Assembly: GCA_024400815.1 (NCBI GenBank)
Contig: JAKSMD010000014.1
Coordinates: 1 to 35,564 of the forward strand
DNA: 35,564 nt
From: Bacteroidales bacterium
GTDB lineage: Bacteria; Bacteroidota; Bacteroidia; Bacteroidales; WCHB1-69
Direction: 5' to 3'
Made by a program: the position numbers and the translations under genes
Part shown: positions 25,236 through 34,694 of the stretch, one piece after another
How the letters are laid out: each line of letters starts with the position of its first letter
How positions within the stretch are numbered: position 1 is the stretch's first letter
Notes under the pieces: model-generated
The model's input: the letters and a program-made list of their open reading frames with translations, nothing else
The model's database searches: none
Told to the model about the DNA's origin: nothing

Positions 25236-25243
25236 TATCTTTG
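25236..25243 (+). promoter_or_regulatory. Promoter -7 element of the holA-valS operon
   Basis: TATCTTTG matches TAnnTTTG and lies 21 bases before the holA ATG, downstream of the rpmA terminator. A TTTG occurs 26 bases further upstream, somewhat farther than the usual -33 spacing. Confidence 0.65.
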
Positions 25244-25264
25244 CCCGCTTTATTATAACCTTTT

Positions 25265-26254
25265 ATGATTAAATACGAAGATCTTGTTAAACACTTGAAA
25301 AACAGAGAGTTCGCACCCGTATATCTGCTCATGGGCGAGGAACCTTTCTATATTGATCAATTATGCAAGTTCTTTGAGAATAAGGTGATAGATGAAGCCG
25401 ATCGCGACTTTAACCAAGTCGTGCTGTATGGCAAGGATACTACCCCTGCGGATGTCGTCGCCAATGCCAAGCAATACCCCTTCGGCAGCCAATACCGTTT
25501 GGTCATCCTCAAAGAAGCAAAGGACCTCTCCGATTTTGAACTGATTGCCAACTATGCTCAAAATCCAATGCCTTCTACGATTTTGGTGATTTGCCACAAA
25601 TATGGTGACCTCAAAAAAGTGAAACCCTTTGAAAAACATGGTGTGATTTTCAAGTCTGAAGGCGTGCGCGATTACGACCTTTCCAAATGGATTGATAAAC
25701 AGGCCGCCTTCTTCCATTTCCAATTGGATGAATCTACCGCAAATCTCTTGGCAGAACATATCGGTAACGACTTGTCCCGCATTTTCAAGGAGTTTGAAAA
25801 ATTGCGCATGCTCCTGCCGCCTAATAGCCGCATTACGCCCGATGTGGTGGAAAACTATATCGGCATTAGCAAGGAGTACAACTTCTTCGAACTCTCCGAT
25901 GCGCTGGCTATGCGCAATGTATCTAAATCGTACAAGATTATGCTCAATTTTGTGAAATATCAAAAAGAGCATCCCAATATCCAAACCATCAATCAACTTT
26001 TCAAGTTTTATCATGGTATGCTTCGCTACCATCTGTTGGCGGATAAGAGTCTGACAGCACAGCAAGTGTGCTTTGGCTCCAAAAGTGCTTACTACCTGAA
26101 AAAACTGACAGGGTATGCCAATAGACACACAGTACCGCAATTGATCAACATTGTTTCTATTTTGCGGGAATATGACGCCAAGGCCAAGGGCGTTGATACG
26201 GAGTGCTCCCCAGAAGAACTCCTTAAAGAAATGATTTTTAAGATAATACATTAA
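25265..26254 (+). CDS. holA: DNA polymerase III subunit delta
   Basis: HolA is the clamp-loader subunit that opens the beta sliding clamp during replication. The 329-residue length is normal. The N-terminal segment [18 protein letters not shown] is the typical delta start. The domain order fits the family: a degenerate AAA+ fold (about 15-140, with [15 protein letters not shown]), a helical lid ([17 protein letters not shown]), and a C-terminal collar domain. A Walker A motif is absent, as expected for delta. It leads the plus-strand operon and is separated from valS by 20 bases. Confidence 0.93.
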   Translation: MIKYEDLVKHLKNREFAPVYLLMGEEPFYIDQLCKFFENKVIDEADRDFNQVVLYGKDTTPADVVANAKQYPFGSQYRLVILKEAKDLSDFELIANYAQNPMPSTILVICHKYGDLKKVKPFEKHGVIFKSEGVRDYDLSKWIDKQAAFFHFQLDESTANLLAEHIGNDLSRIFKEFEKLRMLLPPNSRITPDVVENYIGISKEYNFFELSDALAMRNVSKSYKIMLNFVKYQKEHPNIQTINQLFKFYHGMLRYHLLADKSLTAQQVCFGSKSAYYLKKLTGYANRHTVPQLINIVSILREYDAKAKGVDTECSPEELLKEMIFKIIH

Positions 26255-26274
26255 TAAAACGCATTTTTACAACA

Positions 26275-28911
26275 ATGGAATTAGCCACTAAATACGATCC
26301 TTCCGCAGTGGAAGACAAATGGTACAAATATTGGACAGACCATCGTATGTTCCACTCTGAACCGAATACCAAACCTGCTTACACCATCGTTATCCCACCG
26401 CCAAATGTCACGGGCGTGCTGCACATGGGCCACATGCTCAACAATACGATACAAGACGTGCTTATTCGTCGCGCGCGCATGAACGGTTTCAATGCCGTTT
26501 GGGTACCGGGCACCGACCATGCTTCTATCGCTACAGAAGCTAAGGTGGTCAACTTTTTGAAAGAAAAAGGTATTGACAAAAAAGATCTTACCCGTGAGCA
26601 ATTCTTGGAATATGCTTGGCAGTGGAAAGAGAAACATGGCGGCATCATCCTTCAGCAACTTCGCAAACTCGGCGCTTCCTGCGATTGGGACCGCACCAAG
26701 TTCACGATGGATGCCGATCTCTCTGAAGCCGTTATCGATATTTTTGTTGACCTTTACAATAAAGGCAAAATCTATCGCGGCGTGCGTATGGTCAACTGGG
26801 ACCCGAAAGCCCTGACCGCCGTTTCTGATGAAGAGGTGGTTTACAAGGAACTGCAATCTAAACTCTACTATGTTCGCTATCAAATCGAAGGCGAACCAGG
26901 CGAATATATCACGATCGCAACCACGCGTCCGGAAACCATCCTCGGAGATACGGCTATCTGCATGCATCCTGATGATGAACGCTATGCGAAGTATAAAGGC
27001 AAACGCGCTATTGTTCCTATCGTGAACCGCTCTATCCCTTTGATTTACGATGAATATGTGGAACGCGAATTCGGCACGGGCGCCCTCAAGATTACGCCAG
27101 CACATGATATCAACGACTATAATCTCGGTATCAAGCATCATCTTGAAACAATCAACATCTTCAATGACAATGGCACTTTGAGCGAAAATGCCGGCTTCTT
27201 GGTGGGCATGGACCGCTTTGAAGCTCGCAAGGCCATACTTCCGTTGCTGGAAGAAGCTGGTAGTCTTGTGAAGATTGAAGATTATGTGAATAAGGTCGGC
27301 TTCTCCGAAAGAACAAATGAGGTTATTGAACCGAAATTGTCTATGCAATGGTTCTGCAAAATGGGCGAAATGGCAAAACACGCCCTTGATGAGGTCATGA
27401 ACAATGATATCAAGTTCTACCCTGATAAATTCAAAAACACTTACGCTCACTGGATGGAGAATGTGAAGGATTGGTGTATCAGCCGCCAATTGTGGTGGGG
27501 CCACCGTATTCCTGCATTCTACCTCCCGAATCATGAGTTTGTAGTGGCTCACAATATTGACGAAGCCCTCAATATTGCAAAACAGAAGTTCCCAGAACTC
27601 AACCTCACCAAGGATGACATCCGCCAAGATGAAGATGTTATGGATACCTGGTTCTCTTCATGGTTGTGGCCGCTTTCTGTGTTTGATGGTATTCGTCATC
27701 CCGATAATCCAGAAATCAATTACTACTATCCGACATCCGCATTGATTACGGCTCCGGATATCATTTTCTTCTGGGTGGCTCGTATGATTATGGCCGGTTT
27801 GGAATGGCGCGGCACGATTCCGTTCAAAGATGTCTATTTCACCGGTACGGTGCGCGACAAGCTCCACCGCAAAATGTCCAAGTCGCTCGGCAACTCCCCA
27901 GACCCCATTATGTTGATGGAAAAATATGGCGCCGACGGCGTGCGCTTCGGTATGCTGGTGACTTCCCCCGCCGGAAACGATTTGCTGTTTGATGAATCAC
28001 TTTGCGAACAAGGCCGTAACTTCAGCAACAAGCTGTGGAACGCCTTCCGCTTGGTTAAAGGTTGGGAAATCGATGCCAATGGCGAACAACCGCTGCACAC
28101 ACAAGTGGCTATCGCTTGGATGAAACAACGTATCCAAGAAGTGCTGGCCGGCATGGAAGAAGATTTCAAACGCTATCGTCTCTCCGAAGCGCTGATGTCT
28201 GTTTACAAGTTGATTTGGGACGACTTCTGCTCCTGTTTCTTGGAAGTGGTGAAACCGCCTTATTTGAAACCAATAGATGGTAAGACTATCGAAGATATTA
28301 CCGACATTTTCGAAACTCTGATGAAGATTTTACATCCGTTTATGCCGTTCATTACCGAAGAATTGTGGCATGAACTTCGCGAAAGAAAAGAGGGAGAATC
28401 CATCATGTTGGTTGAGATGCCGAAGGCGGTAGATGCTGTTGATCAAGACCTCTTGAACACGTTTGAAACCACGCGCAATGTCATTGAACAAATTCGTCAC
28501 GTGCGCTCTGAAAAGAATATTGCCAACAAACACGCCCTCAAGTTGATGGTTCATCTGGCTCCTGAAAGGGCTCATGCGGGCATGGATGCTGTGATTTCCA
28601 AACTCGCCAATGTGGAAAGTATTGAGTATGTAGGCGAAGATGCCGAAGTCAATGGCGTTTCTTTCATTGAGCAGAATGTGAAATACGCAATTCCTGTCAT
28701 AGGTTTGGTTAATGTGGAAGAAGAAGTGAAGAAATTGCAAGCTGACTTGAAATATGCCGAAGGATTTTTGCAAGGCGTTTTGAAGAAACTCTCCAATGAA
28801 CGCTTTGTGAACAATGCTCCGCAAAATGTGGTGGATATCGAACGCAAAAAGCAAGCTGATGCCGAAGAAAAAATCCGCATGATCAAAGAACAACTCTCAA
28901 AGCTGCAATAA
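26275..28911 (+). CDS. valS: Valyl-tRNA synthetase
   Basis: ValS charges tRNA-Val and edits mis-activated threonine. The protein has 878 residues, the usual bacterial length. The HIGH signature is HMGH at 50-53 (in [12 protein letters not shown]) and the KMSKS loop is at 533-537. The CP1 editing domain is marked by [12 protein letters not shown] and the [10 protein letters not shown] segment. The anticodon-binding helical domain follows, with [13 protein letters not shown] at its start. The last 65 residues form the ValS-specific coiled-coil arm ([18 protein letters not shown]...). Its stop codon overlaps the next gene's ATG by one base (TAATG), which suggests translational coupling. Confidence 0.98.
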   Translation: MELATKYDPSAVEDKWYKYWTDHRMFHSEPNTKPAYTIVIPPPNVTGVLHMGHMLNNTIQDVLIRRARMNGFNAVWVPGTDHASIATEAKVVNFLKEKGIDKKDLTREQFLEYAWQWKEKHGGIILQQLRKLGASCDWDRTKFTMDADLSEAVIDIFVDLYNKGKIYRGVRMVNWDPKALTAVSDEEVVYKELQSKLYYVRYQIEGEPGEYITIATTRPETILGDTAICMHPDDERYAKYKGKRAIVPIVNRSIPLIYDEYVEREFGTGALKITPAHDINDYNLGIKHHLETINIFNDNGTLSENAGFLVGMDRFEARKAILPLLEEAGSLVKIEDYVNKVGFSERTNEVIEPKLSMQWFCKMGEMAKHALDEVMNNDIKFYPDKFKNTYAHWMENVKDWCISRQLWWGHRIPAFYLPNHEFVVAHNIDEALNIAKQKFPELNLTKDDIRQDEDVMDTWFSSWLWPLSVFDGIRHPDNPEINYYYPTSALITAPDIIFFWVARMIMAGLEWRGTIPFKDVYFTGTVRDKLHRKMSKSLGNSPDPIMLMEKYGADGVRFGMLVTSPAGNDLLFDESLCEQGRNFSNKLWNAFRLVKGWEIDANGEQPLHTQVAIAWMKQRIQEVLAGMEEDFKRYRLSEALMSVYKLIWDDFCSCFLEVVKPPYLKPIDGKTIEDITDIFETLMKILHPFMPFITEELWHELRERKEGESIMLVEMPKAVDAVDQDLLNTFETTRNVIEQIRHVRSEKNIANKHALKLMVHLAPERAHAGMDAVISKLANVESIEYVGEDAEVNGVSFIEQNVKYAIPVIGLVNVEEEVKKLQADLKYAEGFLQGVLKKLSNERFVNNAPQNVVDIERKKQADAEEKIRMIKEQLSKLQ

Positions 28912-29102
28912 TGAAAGCCACATTGCGTTATTTCATGTTGTTGGCCGTCTGCCTTATTCCGCTAACTTTTGTAGAAGGAATCAAGGAGCGTTTCCTGGTG
29001 GAGGTGGGCGTCTTTTTGGGCGTCACCGCCGCCTATTGGATTGGCTACGTACTCCTGGAAAAGAAGCGTAAAAAGATGCAGAACGACCAAGACACCCAAT
29101 AA
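28911..29102 (+). CDS. Small two-span membrane protein, function unknown
   Basis: This 63-residue protein was not assigned to a known family. Two hydrophobic segments (about 6-21 and 29-49) are separated by a short charged turn (EGIKERF), and the C-terminus is strongly basic then polar (KKRKKMQND). The charge pattern suggests both ends are cytoplasmic. Its ATG shares one base with the valS stop codon, and the next gene begins one base after its own stop. This packing is good evidence that it is a real translated gene. Confidence 0.72.
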   Translation: MKATLRYFMLLAVCLIPLTFVEGIKERFLVEVGVFLGVTAAYWIGYVLLEKKRKKMQNDQDTQ

Positions 29103-29103
29103 T

Positions 29104-30060
29104 ATGAAAAAGGCCATCTGCTATATTGTCGCTGCATTTTTTTGCATTTCGGGGTACGCCCAGAAGAATTCGGAGTTCCGAATCTGGGAGGACTCCTTGA
29201 TTTCTTTGCGCGATGATGTGGTAAATGAACCTGATGAAACTGTTCGTCTGGCCCTGAACGAGGACTTTATGACGCTGTTGGAAGAGGTGCTCCAAATGCC
29301 CAATTCCTTTAAACACACATGGGATTCGGTGCAGAATTTCGCTGTGCTCGCCTCCCCCGATAACGTGTTTAAGATTTTCACTTGGTATGTCGTTAAAGCT
29401 GACCAATCCATAGAGAATTTTGGCTTTATACAAGTCTATAATGAGGCCCGTAAAAAATATGTGATTTTCCCGTTGTACGACAAAGGAGCAACGATGGATT
29501 ATCCCAAAACTTCTATCGGCAATCACACGCGCTGGTACGGAGCCGTGTATTACAAATTGGTGCCCCTAAAGGAGAAAACATTCACCTACTATACTTTGTT
29601 GGGATGGAATGGCAATAATTTGTTTTCTAACCAGAAAGTGATTGAGATTTTGCATTTTAATAAGGATATGACGCCGATTTTTGGCGCCAAGGTCTTTAAG
29701 GGCTATACGGAACGCGTGAGTCGTGTGATTTTCGAGTACTCCAAAAATGCCAATATGCATCTCAACTATGAAGACCAACAGTATGAGGTCAGCACGGGCA
29801 AATACAATCCCAAAACACGCCAAATGGAATACCGGCGTTTTGATAGTCCAATGATTATCTTCGATGAACTGATTCCTATGGAAGAGGGCATGGGCGCCAT
29901 TGCCGCCTATATGGTGCCGGAATCCAGTTTGAATCAGGGTTTTGTTGAAGAAGATGGCCGTTGGGTATTTATGAAAAATGTGCGCGGTTCTAACCCTGAC
30001 AGGGTACGACCCGATTATGAATACAAACCAAGACAAATATACAATCCTAATCAACACTGA
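29104..30060 (+). CDS. Exported protein of unknown function
   Basis: The protein has 318 residues from the ATG at 29104, one base after the preceding stop. The frame is open back to 29041, but the ATG gives a clean signal peptide (MKKAICYIVAAFFCISGYAQ, cleavage near residue 20). The mature protein has no cysteine at the cleavage site, so it is not a lipoprotein. It contains recognisable segments such as NVFKIFTWYVVKADQSIENF, YYTLLGWNGNNLFSNQK and RVIFEYSKNANMHLNYE. I recall similar proteins as uncharacterised exported proteins of Bacteroidota but cannot name a function. It lies between the small membrane gene and manA with one-base spacings. Confidence 0.78.
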   Translation: MKKAICYIVAAFFCISGYAQKNSEFRIWEDSLISLRDDVVNEPDETVRLALNEDFMTLLEEVLQMPNSFKHTWDSVQNFAVLASPDNVFKIFTWYVVKADQSIENFGFIQVYNEARKKYVIFPLYDKGATMDYPKTSIGNHTRWYGAVYYKLVPLKEKTFTYYTLLGWNGNNLFSNQKVIEILHFNKDMTPIFGAKVFKGYTERVSRVIFEYSKNANMHLNYEDQQYEVSTGKYNPKTRQMEYRRFDSPMIIFDELIPMEEGMGAIAAYMVPESSLNQGFVEEDGRWVFMKNVRGSNPDRVRPDYEYKPRQIYNPNQH

Positions 30061-30061
30061 T

Positions 30062-31045
30062 ATGAGTTCTATGCTGTATCCGTTCCTTTTCGAACCGATT
30101 TTGAAAGAAAAAATATGGGGCAGCACCCGTTTGCAAACTGTTTTAGACCATGACTTGGCCGATATGGAGCATTGTGGCGAAAGCTGGGAAATATCGGGCT
30201 TGGTAGGCGACGAGTCCGTAGTGACGAATGGCTTTCTAGCAGAGAATAACCTCAATGAACTAATTGAAATCTACTTGACCGACTTGGTCGGCGAGCAGAA
30301 CTATGAAAAATATGGTCTTGGCTTTCCCTTGCTGATTAAGTACATTGATGCGCAAGATAATCTTTCTGTGCAAGTACACCCTGATGATGAACTCGCACAG
30401 CGCAAGTATGGGCAGAATGGGAAAACTGAGATGTGGCATGTCATCGATGCGGAGCCCGGCAGCGGTCTTTTCATCGGCTTCAACAGAAAAATAACGCAAG
30501 AACAGTATAAAGAGGCCGTAACTTCTGGCTCGCTGGTGAATTTGTTGCAATTCTATCCCGTTCAACCGGGCGACACTTTTATGATCCCCGCAGGCGTTGT
30601 CCATGCTATTGGCAAAGGCGTTCTGCTGGCTGAAATCCAGCAACCGTCGGATGTGACATTCCGTATCTTTGACTGGAACCGGGTGGATGAAGATGGCAAT
30701 GCTCGAGAACTGCACACCGAAGAAGCCTTCGAAGCCATTCGCTATGAAGAGAATTTCGGCCAGTTCAAGGTCGAGTACCAACCTACTTTGAACCAAACGG
30801 TGCCTTTGGTACACTCGCCTTATTTCAACACCAATTTGATAGAATTTGACCAGCAAGTGGATAAGTCTTTTGCTGAGATTGACTCTTTCGTTATCTACAT
30901 GTGCTTGGAAGGTTATATGCATTTGGAATATAAGGACGAACACTTGGTGCTGCGAACGGGTGATGTGGTGTTGGTTCCTGCCGATTTGGACAGCATCCGT
31001 TTGGTCCCTGCAGTAAAGTCTAAAATGTTGGAGATATATTGCTAA
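30062..31045 (+). CDS. manA: Mannose-6-phosphate isomerase, class I (cupin)
   Basis: ManA interconverts fructose-6-phosphate and mannose-6-phosphate, linking glycolysis to mannose-containing glycans. The protein has 327 residues. Zinc ligands are visible: Gln104 and His106 in LSVQVHPDDE, Glu123 in GKTEMWHV, and His181 in IPAGVVHAIG. The active-site tail segment LLAEIQQPSDVTFRIFDWNR is also present. Type I enzymes of Bacteroidota are this short. The start is either the ATG at 30062, one base after the previous stop, or the ATG at 30071 (MLYPFLFEPIL), which also fits the family. The frame stays open further upstream, but that part overlaps the exported-protein gene. The stop overlaps the next ATG. 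Confidence 0.93.
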   Translation: MSSMLYPFLFEPILKEKIWGSTRLQTVLDHDLADMEHCGESWEISGLVGDESVVTNGFLAENNLNELIEIYLTDLVGEQNYEKYGLGFPLLIKYIDAQDNLSVQVHPDDELAQRKYGQNGKTEMWHVIDAEPGSGLFIGFNRKITQEQYKEAVTSGSLVNLLQFYPVQPGDTFMIPAGVVHAIGKGVLLAEIQQPSDVTFRIFDWNRVDEDGNARELHTEEAFEAIRYEENFGQFKVEYQPTLNQTVPLVHSPYFNTNLIEFDQQVDKSFAEIDSFVIYMCLEGYMHLEYKDEHLVLRTGDVVLVPADLDSIRLVPAVKSKMLEIYC

Positions 31046-31773
31046 TGGCTTCTTTCCAATTCAAGAAGTTTGCTTTGCAGCACGATAGAAGTACGATGAA
31101 AATAGGTACGGATGCGGTGCTGTTGGCAGCACTTGCCGATGTTGGCAAGGCACAGTCGCTGTTAGATGTCGGCTGTGGCTGCGGTGTGATTGCCTTCTGC
31201 CTGGCGCAGAAATTGGCCTATTTCACGCAAACTGCCACTATCTATGGTATTGATCCGGATGCCAATTCGATTGAAGAAGCGCAACAGAATGCACAAACTT
31301 TTCCGCTGCTGCCGACCGCTAATTTTCGCTTTATGCAATCTCCCCTGCAAGCATTCGCTCAAGTCCATCCCGCCCATTCTTTCGATTTGATAGTCTCCAA
31401 TCCTCCTTTCTTCGGTAATGATTTGAAGCCGACGAATCGAGCCCGCCTCAAAAGCAAGCATCGAGACGAGCAACTCTCTTTCCCAGAACTTATGGATGGC
31501 GTGTTGAAACTGCTATCGCCACAGGGGCGCTTTGCCCTTATTTTACCCAAAACCGAAGGAGCGGAGTTTCATGCGTTGGCGTTGGAACACGGCCTGTTTT
31601 GCAGTAGTCGCATTTCCATTCAGCCAACGGTGCAAAAACCCGTACATCGGGTAGTTCAAGAGTTTAGACTAACGCCTGTCTCGGAATGCAAGGAGCAGGT
31701 GCTCATTATTAGAGGTACGGACAATGCCTATACCGAAGCGTACCGGCAGCTGACCAAAGCGTTTTTGCTGTAG
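31045..31773 (+). CDS. tRNA1(Val) (adenine-37-N6)-methyltransferase (TrmN6/YfiC type)
   Basis: This 242-residue class I SAM-dependent methyltransferase has the typical start FQFKKFALQHDRSTMKIGTD, where the segment MKIGTDAVLLAAL is characteristic of the TrmN6 family. SAM motif I is LLDVGCGCGVIAF at 39-51, with the acidic motif II residue in IYGIDPD. The catalytic NPPFF is at 119-123, as expected for N6-adenine methylation. E. coli TrmN6 methylates A37 of tRNA1-Val; sharing a transcript with valS fits that theme but proves nothing. The ATG overlaps the manA stop by one base, and this is the last gene of the operon. The following 147 bases, before the convergent rlmN stop, show no gene and no clear terminator. 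Confidence 0.9.
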   Translation: MASFQFKKFALQHDRSTMKIGTDAVLLAALADVGKAQSLLDVGCGCGVIAFCLAQKLAYFTQTATIYGIDPDANSIEEAQQNAQTFPLLPTANFRFMQSPLQAFAQVHPAHSFDLIVSNPPFFGNDLKPTNRARLKSKHRDEQLSFPELMDGVLKLLSPQGRFALILPKTEGAEFHALALEHGLFCSSRISIQPTVQKPVHRVVQEFRLTPVSECKEQVLIIRGTDNAYTEAYRQLTKAFLL

Positions 31774-31920
31774 GACGATTTAATTTCTATTGTTATTGTC
31801 ATCTTGCTCCCACAGGTCATATCTCTGGTCCTCGTTTTATCAATAATTATCAGATAGATCCATCGGGTGCAAAAGCGCTGTGTTCACCAGAAGGCTTATC
31901 CGGCGATTTGTCTGGCAGAT

Positions 31921-32964
31921 TTAGTTTTTGGTTTCCTGTTGCTGCTTTACCAACTGTCCGCATGCAGCTGCAATGTCTTGTCCTTTGCTTTGACGTACAT
32001 TGACAACCATATTGCAGTTTTTGAGATATTCAATAAACTCTTCGCGTTGGTTAGGGTAGGAACGATGATAGATACCATCTTCTGTTTCATTGTATTCAAT
32101 GATGTTGATTTTGACAGGGAATGGACGACAGTATCGAGCCAACTTTTCAGCGGCTTGTCGCGTGTCGTTCACCTTGCTCAGCAACAGGTATTCGAATGTG
32201 ATGCGTTGGCCGGTTTTTTGATGATAGTAGAGCAGGGCGGCCTGCAAGTCGTGCAGACTGTTACGCTCTGTGACGGGCATGATGACCTCACGTATGGCGG
32301 GTTCTGCACTGTGTAGGGACACTGCCAGCCCGCAGGGGAAGTTGCGGTCGGCTAACTTTTTGATGCCTTTGATAACCCCGGCTGTGGAAAGCGTGATGCG
32401 TGTAGGCGACAACCCAAATCCGTCTTTGGCAGTGATTTTGTCAATGGCGGTCATTACATTGTCGAAGTTGAGCAACGGCTCGCCCATGCCCATAAACACG
32501 ATGTTGGTGATGCCGTCGCCATACAACTCTTGAGCCCGGCGGCTCATCAGCACAAACTCATCTACGATTTCGCGGTAGTGCAGGTTGCGGATAAAGCCCA
32601 TCGTCCCTGTGGCACAGAACGAGCAGCGCAACGGACAGCCCACTTGCGATGAGATGCAGGCGGTGACGCGCTCGCCCGAAGGAATGAGCACCCCTTCTAC
32701 CATCTTCCCATCTTCGTAGCGGAAGGCGAACTTGGCCGTCTTGTCTTTGCTATGTGCCTCTTGCGCTATGCTGGCGCGATAGAAGGTGTAGTGCGCGGCT
32801 AATTGAGCTCGCAATGCTGCTGAAACATTGGTCATCTCCTCAAAATTGCCTACCCCCTTTTGCCATAACCAGGCCCAAATCTGCTTGGCACGGAATTTTT
32901 TTTCATTGATGGAAAGGAGGAACTCCTCTAACTCTTCGTAGTTGATGTGTCTGATATCGGTCAT
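31921..32964 (-). CDS. rlmN: Dual-specificity 23S rRNA/tRNA adenine-C2 methyltransferase RlmN
   Basis: RlmN is a radical-SAM enzyme that methylates C2 of A2503 in 23S rRNA and A37 of some tRNAs. The 347-residue length is normal. The 4Fe-4S cluster cysteines are Cys110, Cys114 and Cys117 (GCPLRCSFCATG). The second-half catalytic cysteine is Cys335 in DIAAACGQL, following VRQSKG. The N-terminal helical domain (FRAKQIWAWLWQKG) contacts RNA. Cfr-type resistance enzymes share the fold, but the RlmN-like N-terminus and core-genome context favour RlmN. A near match to the -7 element (TATCTTTT, 33019-33026) lies before the gene, so it may be transcribed separately from its upstream neighbour. Confidence 0.96.
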   Translation of the reverse strand: MTDIRHINYEELEEFLLSINEKKFRAKQIWAWLWQKGVGNFEEMTNVSAALRAQLAAHYTFYRASIAQEAHSKDKTAKFAFRYEDGKMVEGVLIPSGERVTACISSQVGCPLRCSFCATGTMGFIRNLHYREIVDEFVLMSRRAQELYGDGITNIVFMGMGEPLLNFDNVMTAIDKITAKDGFGLSPTRITLSTAGVIKGIKKLADRNFPCGLAVSLHSAEPAIREVIMPVTERNSLHDLQAALLYYHQKTGQRITFEYLLLSKVNDTRQAAEKLARYCRPFPVKINIIEYNETEDGIYHRSYPNQREEFIEYLKNCNMVVNVRQSKGQDIAAACGQLVKQQQETKN

Positions 32965-33031
32965 ATTGAGTTGTTTTTGCTAGTGAATGAATTATTTTTT
33001 TCCTTAAATGGAGAAATTTTCAAAAGATATT

Positions 33032-34477
33032 TTAGGATTGTTCGATGTGCTTTAGAATGACATTTACCATGGGATACTTCTCTTGGATGTGGCGTGCGGT
33101 CTGTTCGGCAAAGAAGACGGAACGATGCTGCCCGCCGGTGCAGCCGAAACTGAGCATCAGATGGTCGAAATGGCGCTCCAAATAGTTGTCAATAGACTGC
33201 TCGGCGATGGCGAAGACGTGCTTTTCAAACTCATGTACGGCAGGGTATTGCCTTAGGTATTCGATTACGCAGGCATCCTTGCCCGTGAAAGTTTTGTACT
33301 GCGGTTCGCGACCCGGATTGGGCAGGGCGCGGCAGTCAAACACGAAACCGCCGCCATTCGGCGATGGGTCGTTGGGTATGGCTTTCTTGAAGGAGAAACT
33401 CTGCACCCGTACGGTCAGCGTGCTGCCAGGAAGGTAGGGCTTTACGAAGTCGGAAGCCATGATGTCGCGGAGTACGCGCGTCAGCTCTGGCAGGACAATC
33501 GGCATAGTGAGGTTGTCGAGCAGGTTGGTAAGGTTACGCACGGCAAACGGAATGCTCTGCAAGAAGTGGGTCTTGCGTTCAAAGTAACCGCGGTACCCGT
33601 AGGTGCCCATGGATTGCAGGATGCGGATGAGCACAAATCCCTGAAAGTAGGACAGGAATGCCTGACGATCTACTTCGATAAGTTCGCCAAGGGCATCCAA
33701 GTAGGCGTTCAGCACATGCTCGCGGAAGACCGGAGACAAGTCGGCACGGGCATTGTAAAGCAAAGAGGCAACATCATACTGCAAGGCACCCTTGCGGCCG
33801 CCCTGATAGTCGATGAAATAGACATCGTCGTTATGAATCATGATGTTGCGCGCTTGAAAGTCGCGATAAAGAAAGTATTCGCTGTCGGCGGAGAGCAGGT
33901 ATTCTATCAGCGTGTTAAAGTCATCTTCCAGCAATTGTTCGTTAAATGGAACATTGACCAGCTTGAGGAAATAGTATTTGAAGTAGTTGAGGTCCCATTG
34001 CATGGATTGCCGGTCGAAGGCGGCGCGAGGATAGGCCACAGAAAAATCGATGCCCTCCTTGCCTGAAAGCTGGAGGCGGGGTAGGGCGCGCGCCACCATG
34101 TCGTAGTAGCGGGTGACGGCTTCGGTGGGCGTGCCGTCCGGACGGTTGGCGCAGAGGAAGTCGTAAAGCGTCGTGCTGCCGAGGTCCGTTTCTATGTAGT
34201 GTTGGTTGTCAGGAGCTACGGCAATGAGTTCCGGCACATTGAAATGCTTTTTGGTAAAGAAACGAGTATAGGAGAAAAAGGCCATGTTCTCATCCACATC
34301 GTCATTGTATGCTCCGATAAGAGTCTTGCCGTCATCTAAGGTGATGCGGTAGTATTTGCGATGCGAACCCGACTGCGCCAAACTGAGCGGCTCACAACGG
34401 GATACGGATTGATGGACTTGTTCCTGAGCCAATTGCGACAGGATGTGTATAGAATTTTCTACTTTTGGTTCTGACAT
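33032..34477 (-). CDS. Fusion of an AmgK-like sugar kinase (APH fold) with a RapZ C-terminal domain
   Basis: The protein has 481 residues. Residues about 10-320 have the aminoglycoside/choline-kinase fold: SGSHRKYYRI near the N-terminus, the catalytic loop YRDFQARNIM (Asp206, Asn211) and the metal-binding Asp223 in FIDYQGGRKG. This catalytic core resembles AmgK, the cell-wall-recycling kinase for N-acetylmuramate/N-acetylglucosamine. Residues about 355-481 match the RapZ C-terminal domain (GGGFVFDCRALPNPGR; GCTGGQHRSV at 445-454). In E. coli RapZ this domain senses GlcN6P and binds the sRNA GlmZ. The Walker A ATPase half of RapZ is absent. No murU-like nucleotidyltransferase is adjacent. The fusion suggests amino-sugar recycling coupled to sensing; that is inference. 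Confidence 0.85.
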   Translation of the reverse strand: MSEPKVENSIHILSQLAQEQVHQSVSRCEPLSLAQSGSHRKYYRITLDDGKTLIGAYNDDVDENMAFFSYTRFFTKKHFNVPELIAVAPDNQHYIETDLGSTTLYDFLCANRPDGTPTEAVTRYYDMVARALPRLQLSGKEGIDFSVAYPRAAFDRQSMQWDLNYFKYYFLKLVNVPFNEQLLEDDFNTLIEYLLSADSEYFLYRDFQARNIMIHNDDVYFIDYQGGRKGALQYDVASLLYNARADLSPVFREHVLNAYLDALGELIEVDRQAFLSYFQGFVLIRILQSMGTYGYRGYFERKTHFLQSIPFAVRNLTNLLDNLTMPIVLPELTRVLRDIMASDFVKPYLPGSTLTVRVQSFSFKKAIPNDPSPNGGGFVFDCRALPNPGREPQYKTFTGKDACVIEYLRQYPAVHEFEKHVFAIAEQSIDNYLERHFDHLMLSFGCTGGQHRSVFFAEQTARHIQEKYPMVNVILKHIEQS

Positions 34478-34500
34478 AATGGCGGTTCATTAAGAAACGG

Positions 34501-34532
34501 CAAACATACATAAAAATAGTGAATCCCTTCAA
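34501..34532 (-). promoter_or_regulatory. Promoter of the kinase-RapZ fusion gene
   Basis: TATGTTTG on the minus strand (plus 34501-34508) is a full -7 match, 23 bases before the ATG. A TTG lies 21 bases further upstream (plus 34530-34532), the expected -33 spacing. It is the best two-part promoter of the window. Confidence 0.7.
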
Positions 34533-34574
34533 CCGTATTGACATACTTGAATGAGATAATTAGCCGAACTCAAC

Positions 34575-34694
34575 TTAACCGCTCACTACTGCAATAATAA
34601 TCACAATCAATATTACAAAAAAGATAAATCCCAGCACAGCCTCCCATAGCTGATTTGTTTTAGTTGATATGTCTGTGTCGTTTGAAACTCCCAT
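34575..34694 (-). CDS. 39-residue single-span membrane protein overlapping the upstream gene
   Basis: A 40-codon frame runs from the ATG at 34694 to the TAA at 34575-34577. The product begins MGVSNDTD, continues with a polar stretch to about residue 18, and then has one very hydrophobic helix (AVLGFIFFVILIVIII, about 19-37) ending VVSG. The first 35 bases overlap the 3' end of the upstream 180-residue gene in another frame, so it could be translated by coupling. The run of Ile/Val/Phe codons is hard to explain as non-coding sequence. Function is unknown; a small membrane regulator, a subunit or a toxin-like peptide are all possible. The overlap and membrane character support a real gene, but there is no homology evidence. 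Confidence 0.55.
   Translation of the reverse strand: MGVSNDTDISTKTNQLWEAVLGFIFFVILIVIIIAVVSG

Noticed and set aside
26281..27627. 448-codon open frame on the minus strand
   Set aside because: It is the antisense of valS. The valS frame carries the HIGH motif and editing-domain motifs here, and the antisense product looks like random composition.
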